From NCBI GenBank assembly GCA_009103225.1, contig RHPI01003330.1:157308-221307 (forward strand): a DNA stretch of 64,000 nucleotides. Direction: 5' to 3'. Source of the stretch: Chlorokybus atmophyticus. Its lineage: Eukaryota; Streptophyta; Chlorokybophyceae; Chlorokybales; Chlorokybaceae. Position 1 is the first letter of the stretch. Every line of letters starts with the position of its first letter. The position numbers and the translations under genes are program-made. Shown one piece after another: positions 1-10,912 of this stretch. The notes beneath the pieces were generated by a model. The model was not told the DNA's origin, searched no databases, and saw nothing but the letters and a program-made list of their open reading frames with translations.

Positions 1-648
1 AAAAGTCCAAACAAGGGGGGGCTGGCTCTATAGTTACAATATGTTGCGGCGGCAGTAGCGGGCGCAATCCGGGGACCAGTAGCTCAGGGCCCTCCAACCG
101 CCAAGGCGGACGCAGCACATTCAAACAATGGGATAGTGCGTTAGCGTACTGTGTGTTGTTCTGTGTGTATGATATTTCGGAATGGAGGCAGCATCAACAG
201 TCATAATGTAACATTACAACTACAACGGCCTAGGCACATCGGGTAGGTATACGAGCGAGGGTGCACTCACAAGCAATGAGTCTAATGCCGCTTCTATGCA
301 CTAGACAGCACACATTCAAAGAACAATTCTTCGGAGAATAACAAACGTGCTGAGCTGCTTACCTGTGCTCAGGAGCACGTTGCAGCACATTCACATACTG
401 CGTGAACCGTAATGCACTGGTCATGCATGGATAATGTGCTGCGACAATAGAATGGGTGCTCAAGGGTGGAGCAGGGTGTTGTGTATGGCGCGTTTGCACA
501 TGCGGCGCTTGCAATCGGCCACATCCATGGCAGTACAGTTCACGCATGTCACCTTGCTGCCTTGTTAATCTCTCTCTGTTATGTCAGTATTGGCTGCCTA
601 ATGCTGTGGGCTATACGTACTAGTAGGCAATATAAGCCTCGGACTTGG
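1..648. other. Left-edge spacer, no gene seen
   Basis: No reading frame here shows a recognisable domain or a believable exon. The first 15 bases match the stretch beginning at 5331, which lies inside the last exon region of the NHL-BTB pseudogene, and then the two sequences diverge. This may mean a further copy of that family ends just outside the window, but a 15-base match is weak evidence. Confidence 0.5.
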
Positions 649-2926
649 TTACAAGTTCAAGGGCACAGCACGCTTGATGACATCAAGTACTAGCTCTTTG
701 TCAAAGAGGTGAAGGTTGGCACCGAGATGATGGTGGTAATGCAATACAATGTACGCCGTGGTGTGCTCCTGCAGCCGTGGCAAACCCAAGTTCCTGGCCG
801 CTGGAAGAATAACCAATGGGGCCTTCAAACAAGCAACATGTAAGTGCAAATCTACCCAGCCAAATGCATCATGCCAATAGCAAACACCACACACGCGCAC
901 ATGTAGCTTGCATGGTGCCCAGTGTAGTCTTGCATGTATGGGCTTGATATACACAGGCTCTACTATGCTGCAAACAACATGTCACAGACTTGAAGCTCCA
1001 GCGTTGACAAACGCCATAGTACATGCCCTTGGCTCTCTTGCTGAGATGCATAGAGGCATAGTGCAAAACTGGTTACAAGAAGCATTGTTTGTAAGACCTT
1101 CACTACCTGTGTGCATGAAGACAGTGCAGAACTAACGGCTTGCAAGGCTTGCAGTTGTTACAGGATGCATCGCGACTGTGCCTGCAAAGTGCTCGCAAGT
1201 ACGGCTACTAAAGATGTGCCCCCCAGCATACTCACACACGCATGCAAGCTGTGACAGTGTGCCGCAGGAGGCATTGACAATTCCATAAAAACCAACATGG
1301 AGATAGGCACGTAACTTACCAAGCGATCAATCTGGTCGTTGCTCATGGCCTTGATGAGCTGCGACTCGCACAAGTAGCTGAGGTGCGGCAGCAGCGCCAG
1401 CTTCGCAAACTCCAGTAGCTCAATTGCCAGGCGGTCGTCTTCGGTCAGATCGGCGGGGATGCTGTCCAAGTGAAGGTAGTTCAGCACCACCTGGAAGGCC
1501 TCTGGAGAGTTGTGCGCGAGTGGGACTTTGGCGTCCTCCTCGTGATGCGCCAGCAGCCCACGGAAATACTCGCTGCGGTGGGCGAGGAGACAGCGGCTTG
1601 CTTGCATCTGCACACAAGATACAATGCCACACAAAGCACAACAAAGGTCAGTCTCAGCGGTATCCTCATGCCAACATGTAAGTTGATTCACAAGTTCGCA
1701 TCACAGTAAGTCGATGAGACTCGCACCTCCTGGCCTCCAACATCGAAAACAGCAACGCCAGGGAAGGCCGCCAATGAGGTGTGCAAGGAAGGCATTTCCC
1801 GAGCGAATGAGGACCTCGGTGGAAAGCATGTTGCTGGCAGAGTAATGGTGCGGATGCAGCCCCTGTCCGCTACATAGACAACCCCTCGTACAGTGTCTAG
1901 GGCCATGTGCCCCGCTTTAACAAACCTCGCCTCGGGGCCAACAGCATCCACCATCTGGTTGTCCTGCTCCTCCTCTTCATCGGCATCCTCGTCGCCATCC
2001 CCCTCATCAACGTTTCCACCGCCCGCGACCCTCTCAACCCCACCAAGCGGCGTTGCCCAAAAGATGGTGTTGTCTGCGCACGCCATGAGAAGAGACTCAT
2101 CAGGTAGCACAACCATGCTCTTTACTCGCCCTACTCGCCAACGATTGAGGTCAAAATGGATCAACTCAGAGAGCACGTAGCGAATCTGTTGCAATGCATT
2201 GTACATCGGCGAGAGCCTCCACACTCGCACGTCTCCAACGTCATGTTCGCAAATACCAGCCACATACACCGTCCCACTAGATGAACACGCAATGGCAGTT
2301 GGGTAGAAGTTAAGGCGCAGCTGGGTATCACAATCGCACTGATTCACGCACTCCCCGCCAATGATGTTCTCCACTTGGTTGGTTGTGAGGTCGACGCGCC
2401 ACACGCCGCAGCTGCAGCGAGCCTTCTTGCTGCCGTGTGCTATAAACAAATACTTGGAGTGGCAAGCAATAGCGGTGATCCGGCTCTTGAATCTCAGATC
2501 GTTCGTGGCGATTGAATTCACATTGAGTTCGCGAAACTGGCCCTTCCCGGTGAACGATGTCACATGACTTAAAGGAGTCCCGGGCGCGGCAATGCGTCTC
2601 ACAACAATGCGCTGGGCATACAATGCATCACTGGTGTAGAGGTTTCCTGCCGAGTCTGCTGCCAATAACTCAGGGTCCATGAAGCCTGCTTGACTAGTGT
2701 TCCCGTCTTTGTAGATTGTGTGGCGGCCTTGGTGGCGGTCTGTCATGTCGTGCATGCCAAAGGGCTCAACAAAAATGCAGCTTGTCACCGACATGCACCG
2801 AATGCCTTCTTTGTCAAAATTGACCATGAACAATGTCTCGCCGTCAGCGCTTATGGCCAGGCCTTTTGGCGTGAAGGGCTCCTGCGCGAGCGTGGCAACC
2901 GTCCATGCTGGCTGCTGCGCCGCCAT
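649..2926 (-). CDS. NHL-repeat/BTB domain protein
   Basis: The first exon (about 2926 to 1733, roughly 398 residues) encodes NHL/SMP-30-like propeller repeats, seen as recurring patterns such as LAADSAGNLYTSD, IACSSSGTVYVAG and MALDTVRGVVYVADRG, with an acidic insert near residue 320. It ends in FDVGGQE, the start of a BTB fold. The second exon (about 1610 to 1320) supplies the rest of the BTB core, including LLAHRSEYFRGLL and a C-terminal helical part. The last exon ends with LVLDVIKRAVPLNL and a TAA stop at 649-651. One small middle exon between about 960 and 1100 is likely but its borders are unsure. I chose the ATG at 2926 because the longer frame has only a GTG. BTB proteins often act as Cullin-3 adaptors; that role is inferred. 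A tandem decayed copy lies at 5150-7300. Confidence 0.75.
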
Positions 2927-4491
2927 GTTGTGCCACTGGTTACCCACAAGCGATTAGCATTGCGTTCAAGTCAGTGACAGTGTACTCGCTGGCAGACAGT
3001 ACTTGCCTGCCTCGCGACTCAGCACAACTCAACAATTGGTACATTTGTTGCCACTGCTGGTCGCAAGCGATTGGCCTGTGACGGCATTGAGTTGGGTTTT
3101 GCGATGCACGCAGCAGTGTTTAGTGCTAGGTGAGTGCTTGCTTAGCTGTGCAGTTTACAATGCTGAAACAGCTACCCGCGTTGAGAGCAAGCTGTGGATG
3201 CCGCATGCTGATTTGCGGAAACCTACGGTGCTGAAATCTGCGGTTGGTAGGTTGTGCAGATGTGAGCCTTTCTGCTCCTAGCTGAACCTGATACCTGCTG
3301 CTGTGTTTGAGTGCTGTGACATGGAGTGCACCTCTCTGCCCTGTCCCCCGGCTACATCTAGGCCCGCCAGAGCTGCTGAGAGCTACGCAATGCAGGCAAG
3401 CGTGCGAGGCAGCTGGCATGAGACCGCTAGCTTCCCCAAGTCAATGCGGAAGTGGGGCAAGCAGCCACGACACGCTGAATGCGGCTGGGAAAAATAGCAC
3501 GTTCACACGGCGGCCGCATACATTGCAATGTGCGAAGCATAGACAGGCTGAAATAGATAAACCAAAGCTCGACATTGTCACGCTGACGCGTCAGTGCGAT
3601 GAGTTGCCGTGTACCTTCAGGCTGAACCCACAGCACAGCTGACCACCATAGCAGCGCCGCTGCTGGTAAGGCCTGCAAGCACAGCGGTACGCGCTGACGC
3701 GTACTGCAATAACAGCACCGATCTACCGCGCCTGCTGCACTACCACCGCCTCTTATACGCCTCCTCGCCCTCTGCCTCCGCCTCCGCCTCTGTCTAAGTA
3801 CGCCTTCCGCTACTGGCTGTGCTCAAGACGCTGCTTGCCAAGCAGCCAGTAAGTTTCAAGCAAAGCGTCATGTGTTAGGCCAGATGGAATTCTCATGCGG
3901 GCTTAGGGCCTTATTGAATGCAGTGTGCAGAGTTGTTCTTGTGAGGTTTGATGTTGAAGTTGGAAGTTGAAGTTTGTCCGTATGATGATTACAGCAAAAG
4001 AATCTATGGACTGCAAGGGCATATGTGGCAGTACACACAATGACACAATGCACATCACCATACACACGTAAGCTCGTACATTATGACTTCATGATCGCAT
4101 TCAAGTTGTTTGCTTGTAAGACCATCCTTACAAATAGAAAACAGACACGTTGCGTTAATGTTGCCCAGGTGGGCAACGCCAACCTGATGTGCCTTTGTCA
4201 ATTCTCGAGGACGGTAGGTGAGGGTAAAAGGCATAAGCTTGATACTAGTGCGATAGGAGTAGCTTTACATGCAAGTATGATATACATAGCCCTATATTGA
4301 TATAACGACGGTTGCTACCATAAAAACCACACCTATATCATATAGGTTTGCGTATATATATTCTACATGATTGCCGAGATGTTTCTGAAGAATAAGTTGA
4401 TTGCAATTGAAACACGCATCACCTCTCGTGTAGTCGTGTGCTATATGCTGTCGAGGCTGAATAGACCATTGACAACATACCATTTACTTTT

Positions 4492-5019
4492 ATGGAAGCC
4501 CCCCTCCCCCGCCCCTTCGGGGGGAGGGGGGGGCATTTTGTATATGTGCAAGCTCATCTCGCGGCCCGCCATGCCTACGTCCGAGATGCGTGCGACCGTC
4601 GCATCTTGGTGATGTTCGAGCAGAGCAGTGAGTCATGGCTCGTGACTACCATTTGCTTATTGACATTACAATCACAAGCTGCAACAAACATGCGGAAGTT
4701 GCCGTGTTTTAATTGGACTAGAGCAAGTAACTTAAGAGCACCCTTCAGCCAATTCTATTCATTATTGGTGAAGACCCATGGTACCGTGGGGGAGGACTTC
4801 CACAAGCCTCCTCACCATATGCGCACGAAAAGCGGCTTACGGCCGGAAGCTACCATTGTGGAGCCTTTGCAACCTGCTGTTGAGCGGCTTCGTCACATTG
4901 CTTCACCTGCGCATGGCGTGTGCGCTGCAAATGCCCGTATTGTAGTCACACGAATATCGCAACTTACAAGCGATTACATTTTGGAGTCGCAACTGTTAGT
5001 AGCAAACGCAAGCCCTTAG
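4492..5019 (+). CDS. Unsupported 175-residue open frame
   Basis: This open frame lies between two G/C-homopolymer stretches. Its first residues are encoded by the palindrome itself. I recognise no domain, signal peptide or membrane segment, and no flanking exon joins it. It may be chance coding inside a small repeat element bounded by the G/C tracts. I list it only so that the frame is recorded. Confidence 0.12.
   Translation: MEAPLPRPFGGRGGHFVYVQAHLAARHAYVRDACDRRILVMFEQSSESWLVTTICLLTLQSQAATNMRKLPCFNWTRASNLRAPFSQFYSLLVKTHGTVGEDFHKPPHHMRTKSGLRPEATIVEPLQPAVERLRHIASPAHGVCAANARIVVTRISQLTSDYILESQLLVANASP
4498..4536. repeat. G/C homopolymer palindrome
   Basis: A C-rich arm (CCCCCCTCCCCC) is followed by a short spacer containing TTCG and a G-rich arm (GGGGGAGGGGGG). 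The arms are complementary over about 12 bases, so the single strand can fold into a very stable hairpin or a G-quadruplex. A related G-rich tract (GGGGAGGGG...) occurs at 5058-5076, giving the 580-base stretch between them terminal inverted-repeat-like ends. Confidence 0.7.
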
Positions 5020-5076
5020 ACGAGTCCCCGCTCTAATGGAGCCCCCTTAGCAAAAAGGGGAGGGGGGGGGGGGGGG

Positions 5077-5077
5077 N
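5077..5077. other. Undetermined base at end of a G-run
   Basis: A single n follows about 16 G residues. It marks either a base that could not be called after a homopolymer or a contig junction. Confidence 0.9.
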
Positions 5078-5149
5078 AGAGTTACCATAGTATTTTACCC
5101 TATAATGTGGGCTACGTGTAGTAGTAGGCATTGCATAAGCCTCACTTGG

Positions 5150-7300
5150 CTACAGGTTCAAGGGCACAGCACGCTTCATGATATCAAGTACCAGCTCCTT
5201 GTCAAGGCTTTGAAGGTTGGCACCCAGGTGATAGTCGTGGTAGTGCAGTATGATGTACGCCGTGGTATGCTCCTAAAGCCGTCGCAAACCTAGCTTCTTG
5301 GCCGCTGGAAGAATGCCCAATGAGCCCTTAAAAGTCCAAACAAGCCACATGTAAGTGCACGTCCACCCAGTCAAGTGCATGAAGTCAGTAGCAGACACCA
5401 TGAACACGCATGTAGCATGCATAGACAAAGACTATGCATGGGTGACCGTGTGTACAGGCTTTACTATCTGCAAAACATGCCGCAGCTTAGCATTGATAGA
5501 AACTATTATGCAAGCACGTGCTCTTGCTGAGATTGATGGAGGCATATTGCAATATCATTGACAAGCAGCACTGCTTGTGGACAGCCTCTCACTGCCTGTG
5601 TAAGGAGACAGGCAGTGCAAAACAGATGGCATCCAAGGCAGCTGTTGTACAATGTACCGCTGATATACCTATAAAGTGCTTGCAAACAGGCTTACTATTG
5701 GTGTTCCCCCTCAGTGCAACCACACACGCAAGCTGTGACAGTATGCGACAGAAGGCAATGAAGCATATACTGGACAACACAGAGCGACCGGCGAGACTCA
5801 CCGAGCGACCAACTTGATGGTTGCTCGTGGCCTTGACGATTTGCGACTCGCACAAGTAGCCGAGGTGCGGCAGCAGCGCTCGCTTCACGAACTCCAGCAG
5901 CTCGATCGTGAGGAAAATGTCCTCGCTCAGATCGGCGGGGATGCTGTCTAAGTGGAGGTAGATTAGCACCACCTTAAAAGCCTTTGACGAGTTGTGTGCA
6001 AGCGAGACTGTGGCGTCCTCCCTGTGATGTGCCAGCAGCCCGCGGAAGTACTCGCTGCGGTGCGCGAGGAGACTGCGGCTTGCTTACAACTGCACACAAC
6101 ACAAATTCAGCGATTGTCATGCAATCGTGTAGAACGTCACGAGCTCGCATTCCACTTGATCAGTTAAGACTCTCACCTCCTCGCCTCCGACATCAAACAG
6201 AGCGACACCCGGGAAGGCTGCCAACGAGGTGTGCAAAGAAGGCATGTCCCATGCGAATGAGGACTTGGGCGGCAAGCATGTCAATGGCAGGGTGATTGTG
6301 CGGATGCAGTGCCTGTCCGCGACATAAACAACCCCTCGCACAGCATCGAAAGCCATGTGCCCCACATCAACAAACCTTGCCTCAAGGCCAACGGCATCCA
6401 CCATCTGGTTGTCCTCCTTCTCTTCCTCCACCTCATTGTTAGCATCAACTCTACCATCCGCAACCCTCTGAATCTCACTGAGCGGCGTTGCCCAGAGGAT
6501 GGTGTTGTCCGCACGTGCCATGAGAAGGGACTCATCGGGTAGCACCACGATGCTTTTCACTTGCCCTTGCCAATGGCTGTAAACAAAAGAGATGTACTCA
6601 GAGAGCACATAGCGAATCTGTCGCTGATCGTTATACATCGGCGAAAGCCTCCATACTTGCACATCCAATGTTGTGGTCGCGAACACCAGCCACGTACACC
6701 GTCCCGCTGCTGGATGAACACGCCATGGCAGTCGGGCAGAAGCTAAGCCGCGGTTTGGTGTGACACTTGCACTTTGGCGGGCACTCCCCACCAACAATGT
6801 TCTCCACTTGGTTGGTTGTGAGGTCCACGCGCCACACGCCGCAGGTGCAAGCCTCCTCGGTGCCGTGTGCTATAAACAGGTACTTGGAGTGGCAAGCGAG
6901 CGCAGTAATGACTCGGCTGTGGAACCCTACTTCACCCTCCTCGACTGAGATGAGTTCACGGAACTGGCCCTTCCCAGGGAATGATGTCACATGGCTTATA
7001 GGAGTTGCCGGTGCGGTTATGCGTCTCAGGACGCAGCAGATGTAGTTAACGTACAGCTGGTCTGTGCTGTAAAGGTTGCCTGCCGAGTCTGCTGCCATGA
7101 GCTCAGGTGCCATGAAGGTTGCTTGATTCGCGTTCCCATCTTTGTTGTGGCATATGGGTTCTTCATCCTGGTCTGGCGTGTCTAGCGAGCCAATGGTGTC
7201 AACAATGGTGCCCTTTGTCAGCGACATGCACTGTCAATGCAGCCTTGATAGGCATAGAGCATAAACAGCGTCTCGCCATCATTGTTCCTGAGTATGAGTT
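5150..7300 (-). pseudogene. Decayed copy of the NHL-BTB gene
   Basis: This copy keeps the exon order of the gene at 649-2926: NHL region 7230-6170, BTB exon about 6090-5815, and C-terminal exon 5340-5150 ending at the same LNL stop. It has several independent lesions. The second codon of the BTB exon is TAA (6084-6086) where the intact copy has CAA. The last exon has TAG (5273-5275) where the intact copy has CAG. A 2-base loss near 6665-6675 throws the frame off after VYVAGV and before VQVWRLSPMYN. Near 7225-7240 the frame of the N-terminal GETLF segment no longer matches the downstream frame. The N-terminal methionine region is not found. Protein similarity to the intact copy remains high, so the decay appears fairly recent. 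RNA could still be made. Confidence 0.85.
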
Positions 7301-8192
7301 CCTGATGTTGGTTTGCATTGCGACAACATGGGCATCTGCTCCTAGGAACCCACTACCTGCTGTGTGGCGTGCACTACTGTTGTTTGGCATGTGACATTCT
7401 GCCACCTAACCCGTGGCTGGACCAAGGCCCGCCAGGGGCTGCTGAAAGCAAACGGAATGCTGGAAAGCGCGTGAGGCAGCTGGCATGCGCTGGAGAAGCT
7501 GACAGCTGGCAAGCACAAGACCGCTCATGCCCAGTAACTGCGGAGTTGGGGCAAGCTACCAGCCAAGGAAAGCTAAATGCTGGTGGCCAGAACACCACGT
7601 TTACATGTCGGTCGAACTTGCGTTGCTTGAAGCATAGGCAGCTCGTGCAGATCAAACGACGCTGTCATGCTTACTGTCAGTGAAACAACTTGCCGCGCAC
7701 CTTCAGGCAGAACCTATAGCAGAGTTGACCATAACAGCAGCAGCGGCAGCACCCGCTGCTAGTAACGCCTAGCAGTCCCCCATACTAGCTTGCCGCCCGG
7801 CGGAGTGGCAACACAGATTTACCGCTTCTGCCCCATTATCACCACCTCCACCTCCTCGCCCTCCACCACCACCTCCGCCTCCTTCTGGCAAGCTACTGCA
7901 ATATGCACGCGGCGCATGCAGTTCGCCTGTTGGCAGCCGGTGAGCGTGGAACAAACAAACACTAAGCTTGGAGCACATGTGTGTGTCTGTGTGTGTGTAA
8001 TCCGTGCGTTTGCAGCAAGCGTACTGCTCCGTACTTAAAAGGCGGCGGTGCTGATGTATGAGACAGGGGTTGAGGTGTAGTACAAGCAATGACTGCTTGC
8101 TGAGCTAGAAGTGGGTGGTGCAGTAGTACTAGTAGTAGTATTCAGGTGAGGCAGTTTGATAGCGGAGCAGGTGGGTACGGGTGGTGTTAGTG
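7301..8192. other. Divergent spacer between pseudogene and sulfur transporter
   Basis: The left part, to about 7880, is the duplicated 5' flank of the NHL-BTB family. Downstream are CT-rich triplet stretches (7830-7885) and a short TG repeat (7978-7999). I see no coding exon. Confidence 0.5.
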
Positions 8193-10475
8193 ATGGTTGC
8201 GGGGTCATTTGATCCGTGGGGCGGGCTGACAGGCGGCCTACTGATCGGCCTGGCCGCTTCCCTCCACCTCGCAGGCACGACCCCCAACTTACAACTGCAT
8301 GCCTCCTGCATGCCTCACTCGTTTGGTGTTGTGTTAAACCTGACTGCTGTTTGCTTACCGTGGATTTTGCGTTCATTCAAATCCTTCACCTGCCTTACTG
8401 ACAGCTGCTAACAGCTGCATGCGTGCTGCGGTTGATACTGTGGCCTGAGTTGTGTCCGCATGCGTGGGAGTGTAGCAGAGTGGTATGGTATTGCTATTGC
8501 GCTGATATGTCCCTGTGATGGACTTAGCCTGTCTGGTGCGTGTGCACGTGCTTTTAGGTGTGGGGCGCATCACTGGCGTGTCGGGCATCGCCCACAGCGC
8601 ACTGCTGCGGGGCCAGGGCGCCTGGCGCTTCGCCTTTCTTTGTGGTGCGTGCGCGGATGTGTTCTTGTGCAGGTGGCTGCGCATGCGCATGGGTGCGCGG
8701 TTGTGTGGATGCGTGTGACCAGCACGGGTGCACCAAACCCAATCACACGACTGGAAACAGCGGTGTGCGCCTGGTGCACACACCACGCAAAGTAACAATG
8801 CGTTGCCATGGTCAAAATTTGCCTCGCACATCATCACGCATGTGTCACTAGTCAAAGACACACATTCATCCACCCCATCTCCGCCCCCTCTTGCAGGTCT
8901 TGTCACCTCTGGGCTGCTCATGGCCAACCTCAGCCGAACAATGTCATCATCGGCCCCTCACCAGCACTACTCCCAAGACTGGTCAGCGGCACTCGGTGTC
9001 ACTGCTGTGGCCGGGGCGCTGGTAGGGTTTGGGAGTGCGATGGGTGGGGGATGCACGTCTGGCCACGGTGAGAGGAAACACTTGGAATGTAATTATCAAC
9101 GTCATCATCACCGTTGTTGTCATTGCCCACTGTGTGCATCAGGTGTTTGCGGGTTGGCGCGGTTGTCAAAGCGTTCCTTGGCAGCAGTGGTGACGTTCAT
9201 GTCAGTTGCGGTCGTTACCGCTTCTCTGCTTCCTGTCGAGCAGGCGCCACTGATACCATCAGCTGCACAGTCCCTTAGTCATTCGCACAAAGGTGACACA
9301 GGTGTGCGCACCAATGCAGACATGCACGCACACACATTTGCACCATTGGTCCACCTCAGAGACAATAGCTGCTCCTTACACAGGACCTATAATGGCGGCG
9401 GTACTGGCAGTGCTGTTGGGTATAGTCTCCCTATACAAGAGTCTGGTGCACAAGGATGGGGACATTGTGGAGAGCGTGTGCTCATACGCGGCGGGCTCGC
9501 TGTTCGGGGTTGGTCTCATTAAGGCTCAGATGACAGACCCTCGCAAGGTCATGTCCTTCTTGCGCGTTCGTGATGGGATGTCCACATGGGATCCTACACT
9601 GGCGTTTGTCATGGGCGGAGCGCTGCTCGTGACGCTAGTTGCTTTTCGGATGATTCTCACGCGCAAGCAGCCGCTCATGGCAGCACAGTTTTCACTGCCG
9701 ACTAAGTCGAGTTTCACGCGCCGGTTGTTCCTGGGATCGGCCGTGTTTGGAGTTGGCTGGGGACTTGGCGGAGTCTGTCCCGGGCCGGGACTGGTTGGGT
9801 TGGGACTTACTGCTTCCAAGGTCAGTGTACATCAAATGCAGGACATGCATGCGCATGCACAACGTGTAGTCCAGTCAGCACGCAGCAACACATGCAAGGT
9901 GTCGTACAAATGACATTTAGTTGACCACCGGGCTACTACTAGCACGCTAATCTACTGCCTCTACCCCGTTAGACATGCAGCAGTCAATATGCAGTTGGTA
10001 ATCACCTGCCCACATGGGCGTTGGTTAGTTGTTGGCGCTTTTGGCCACGCAGACAGCATGCAAATTGGCGACCAGGACTCCCCCTCCCTCTCTCCCTGGC
10101 TCCGCCGCCTTCCTCGCCCTCTGCAAGCGATGCAGCAGGGTTTGCTGGGTTGTGTCGTAGTTGCGTTGCACTGCCGACGTCAGCAGTGCCTGGTCCAGTG
10201 CCCCCTCCGCACAGGTTGTGCTGTGTTCAATTCGGGTGCTGGGCTGCTTAGGTGCTGGTTGGGGTTGGGTGGTGGGGTTGGTGTGTTGTGTGCACATGCA
10301 ATGTTTTGTGTGTTGTGGATGAACAACAATGTATGCTTTGAGACGCTTATGATGTGTTGTCACGCAGGCTGCCTGGGTGTGGGTGGGTGGCATTCTGGCT
10401 GGGATGCTGCTGTACGACGTGGTAAATGCACATGTCCTTCCTCCCGCACAACCTGTTGTCTCTAAACAGGAGTGA
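8193..10475 (+). CDS. YeeE/YedE family sulfur transporter
   Basis: This is a membrane protein of the YeeE/YedE (Sulf_transp) family, which moves thiosulfate or related sulfur compounds in bacteria. Exons 8193-8274, 8558-8644, 8897-9067, 9143-9292, 9384-9820 and 10368-10475 sum to 1035 bases, giving 344 residues plus stop with matching phases throughout. Family motifs are present in order: an N-terminal GGLLIGLAA helix, GRITGVSGI, the first half's [20 protein letters not shown], and the second half's [19 protein letters not shown], then a last helix [11 protein letters not shown]. Both conserved cysteines (GGCTSGH and GGVCPGPG) are kept. The first intron must use a GC donor (CAG|GCACGA) to keep phase. 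Several hydrophobic segments are visible and no clear transit peptide. Substrate and membrane are not shown by sequence. Confidence 0.85.
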
Positions 10476-10912
10476 AGCAGAGAAGTCTCGCTACCTTGAT
10501 TTGTACGTATACATTCATACTGCTACCTCCTCGGTGATGTTACCGTGTCGAGCATCTCCAGTTCCTTGGCTCGCACAGGGGTACGAATTTCTACAGTGGT
10601 TGTGGTCAGACTGATACACTTGTACAGTTAGGAGCAATTATGCCGTGACTGGTGCTACTGTGAGGTTGGTGCTGTGGCATGGACCAGCAACAACCCAATG
10701 GCTCGTGTTAAGCTCATTTGAACGGATGGGTAGCAACCAATCATGCATGTACCATGCCACACAGCGTGCATATCACTGGTTGCATGTACATCCGCAATAG
10801 CCACCGTCTAGCCCCTTGTCTGTCCCGCTGAAACACGTACAGCTCTTATCCTCAAAAACAGGCAGAGCACGTGAAAGATGGCCTGCCTGCAAGCCGCGCA
10901 CAAAACGGCATC
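10476..10912. other. Convergent 3' spacer
   Basis: This holds the 3' ends of the sulfur transporter (+) and Tudor-SN (-). I see no further gene. Confidence 0.6.

Larger units (their letters stand above)
2927..5149. other. Spacer between the two NHL-BTB copies
   Basis: The part at about 3300-3790 resembles 7380-7880 upstream of the second copy, so the duplication includes the 5' flank. The stretch 3900-4480 is richer in A+T and has no gene. A G/C-rich palindrome sits at 4498-4536 and a G-run ending in a single undetermined base at 5056-5077. Confidence 0.55.

Noticed and set aside
8373..8927. 184-residue minus-strand open frame
   Set aside because: It is antisense to two sure exons of the YeeE/YedE gene.
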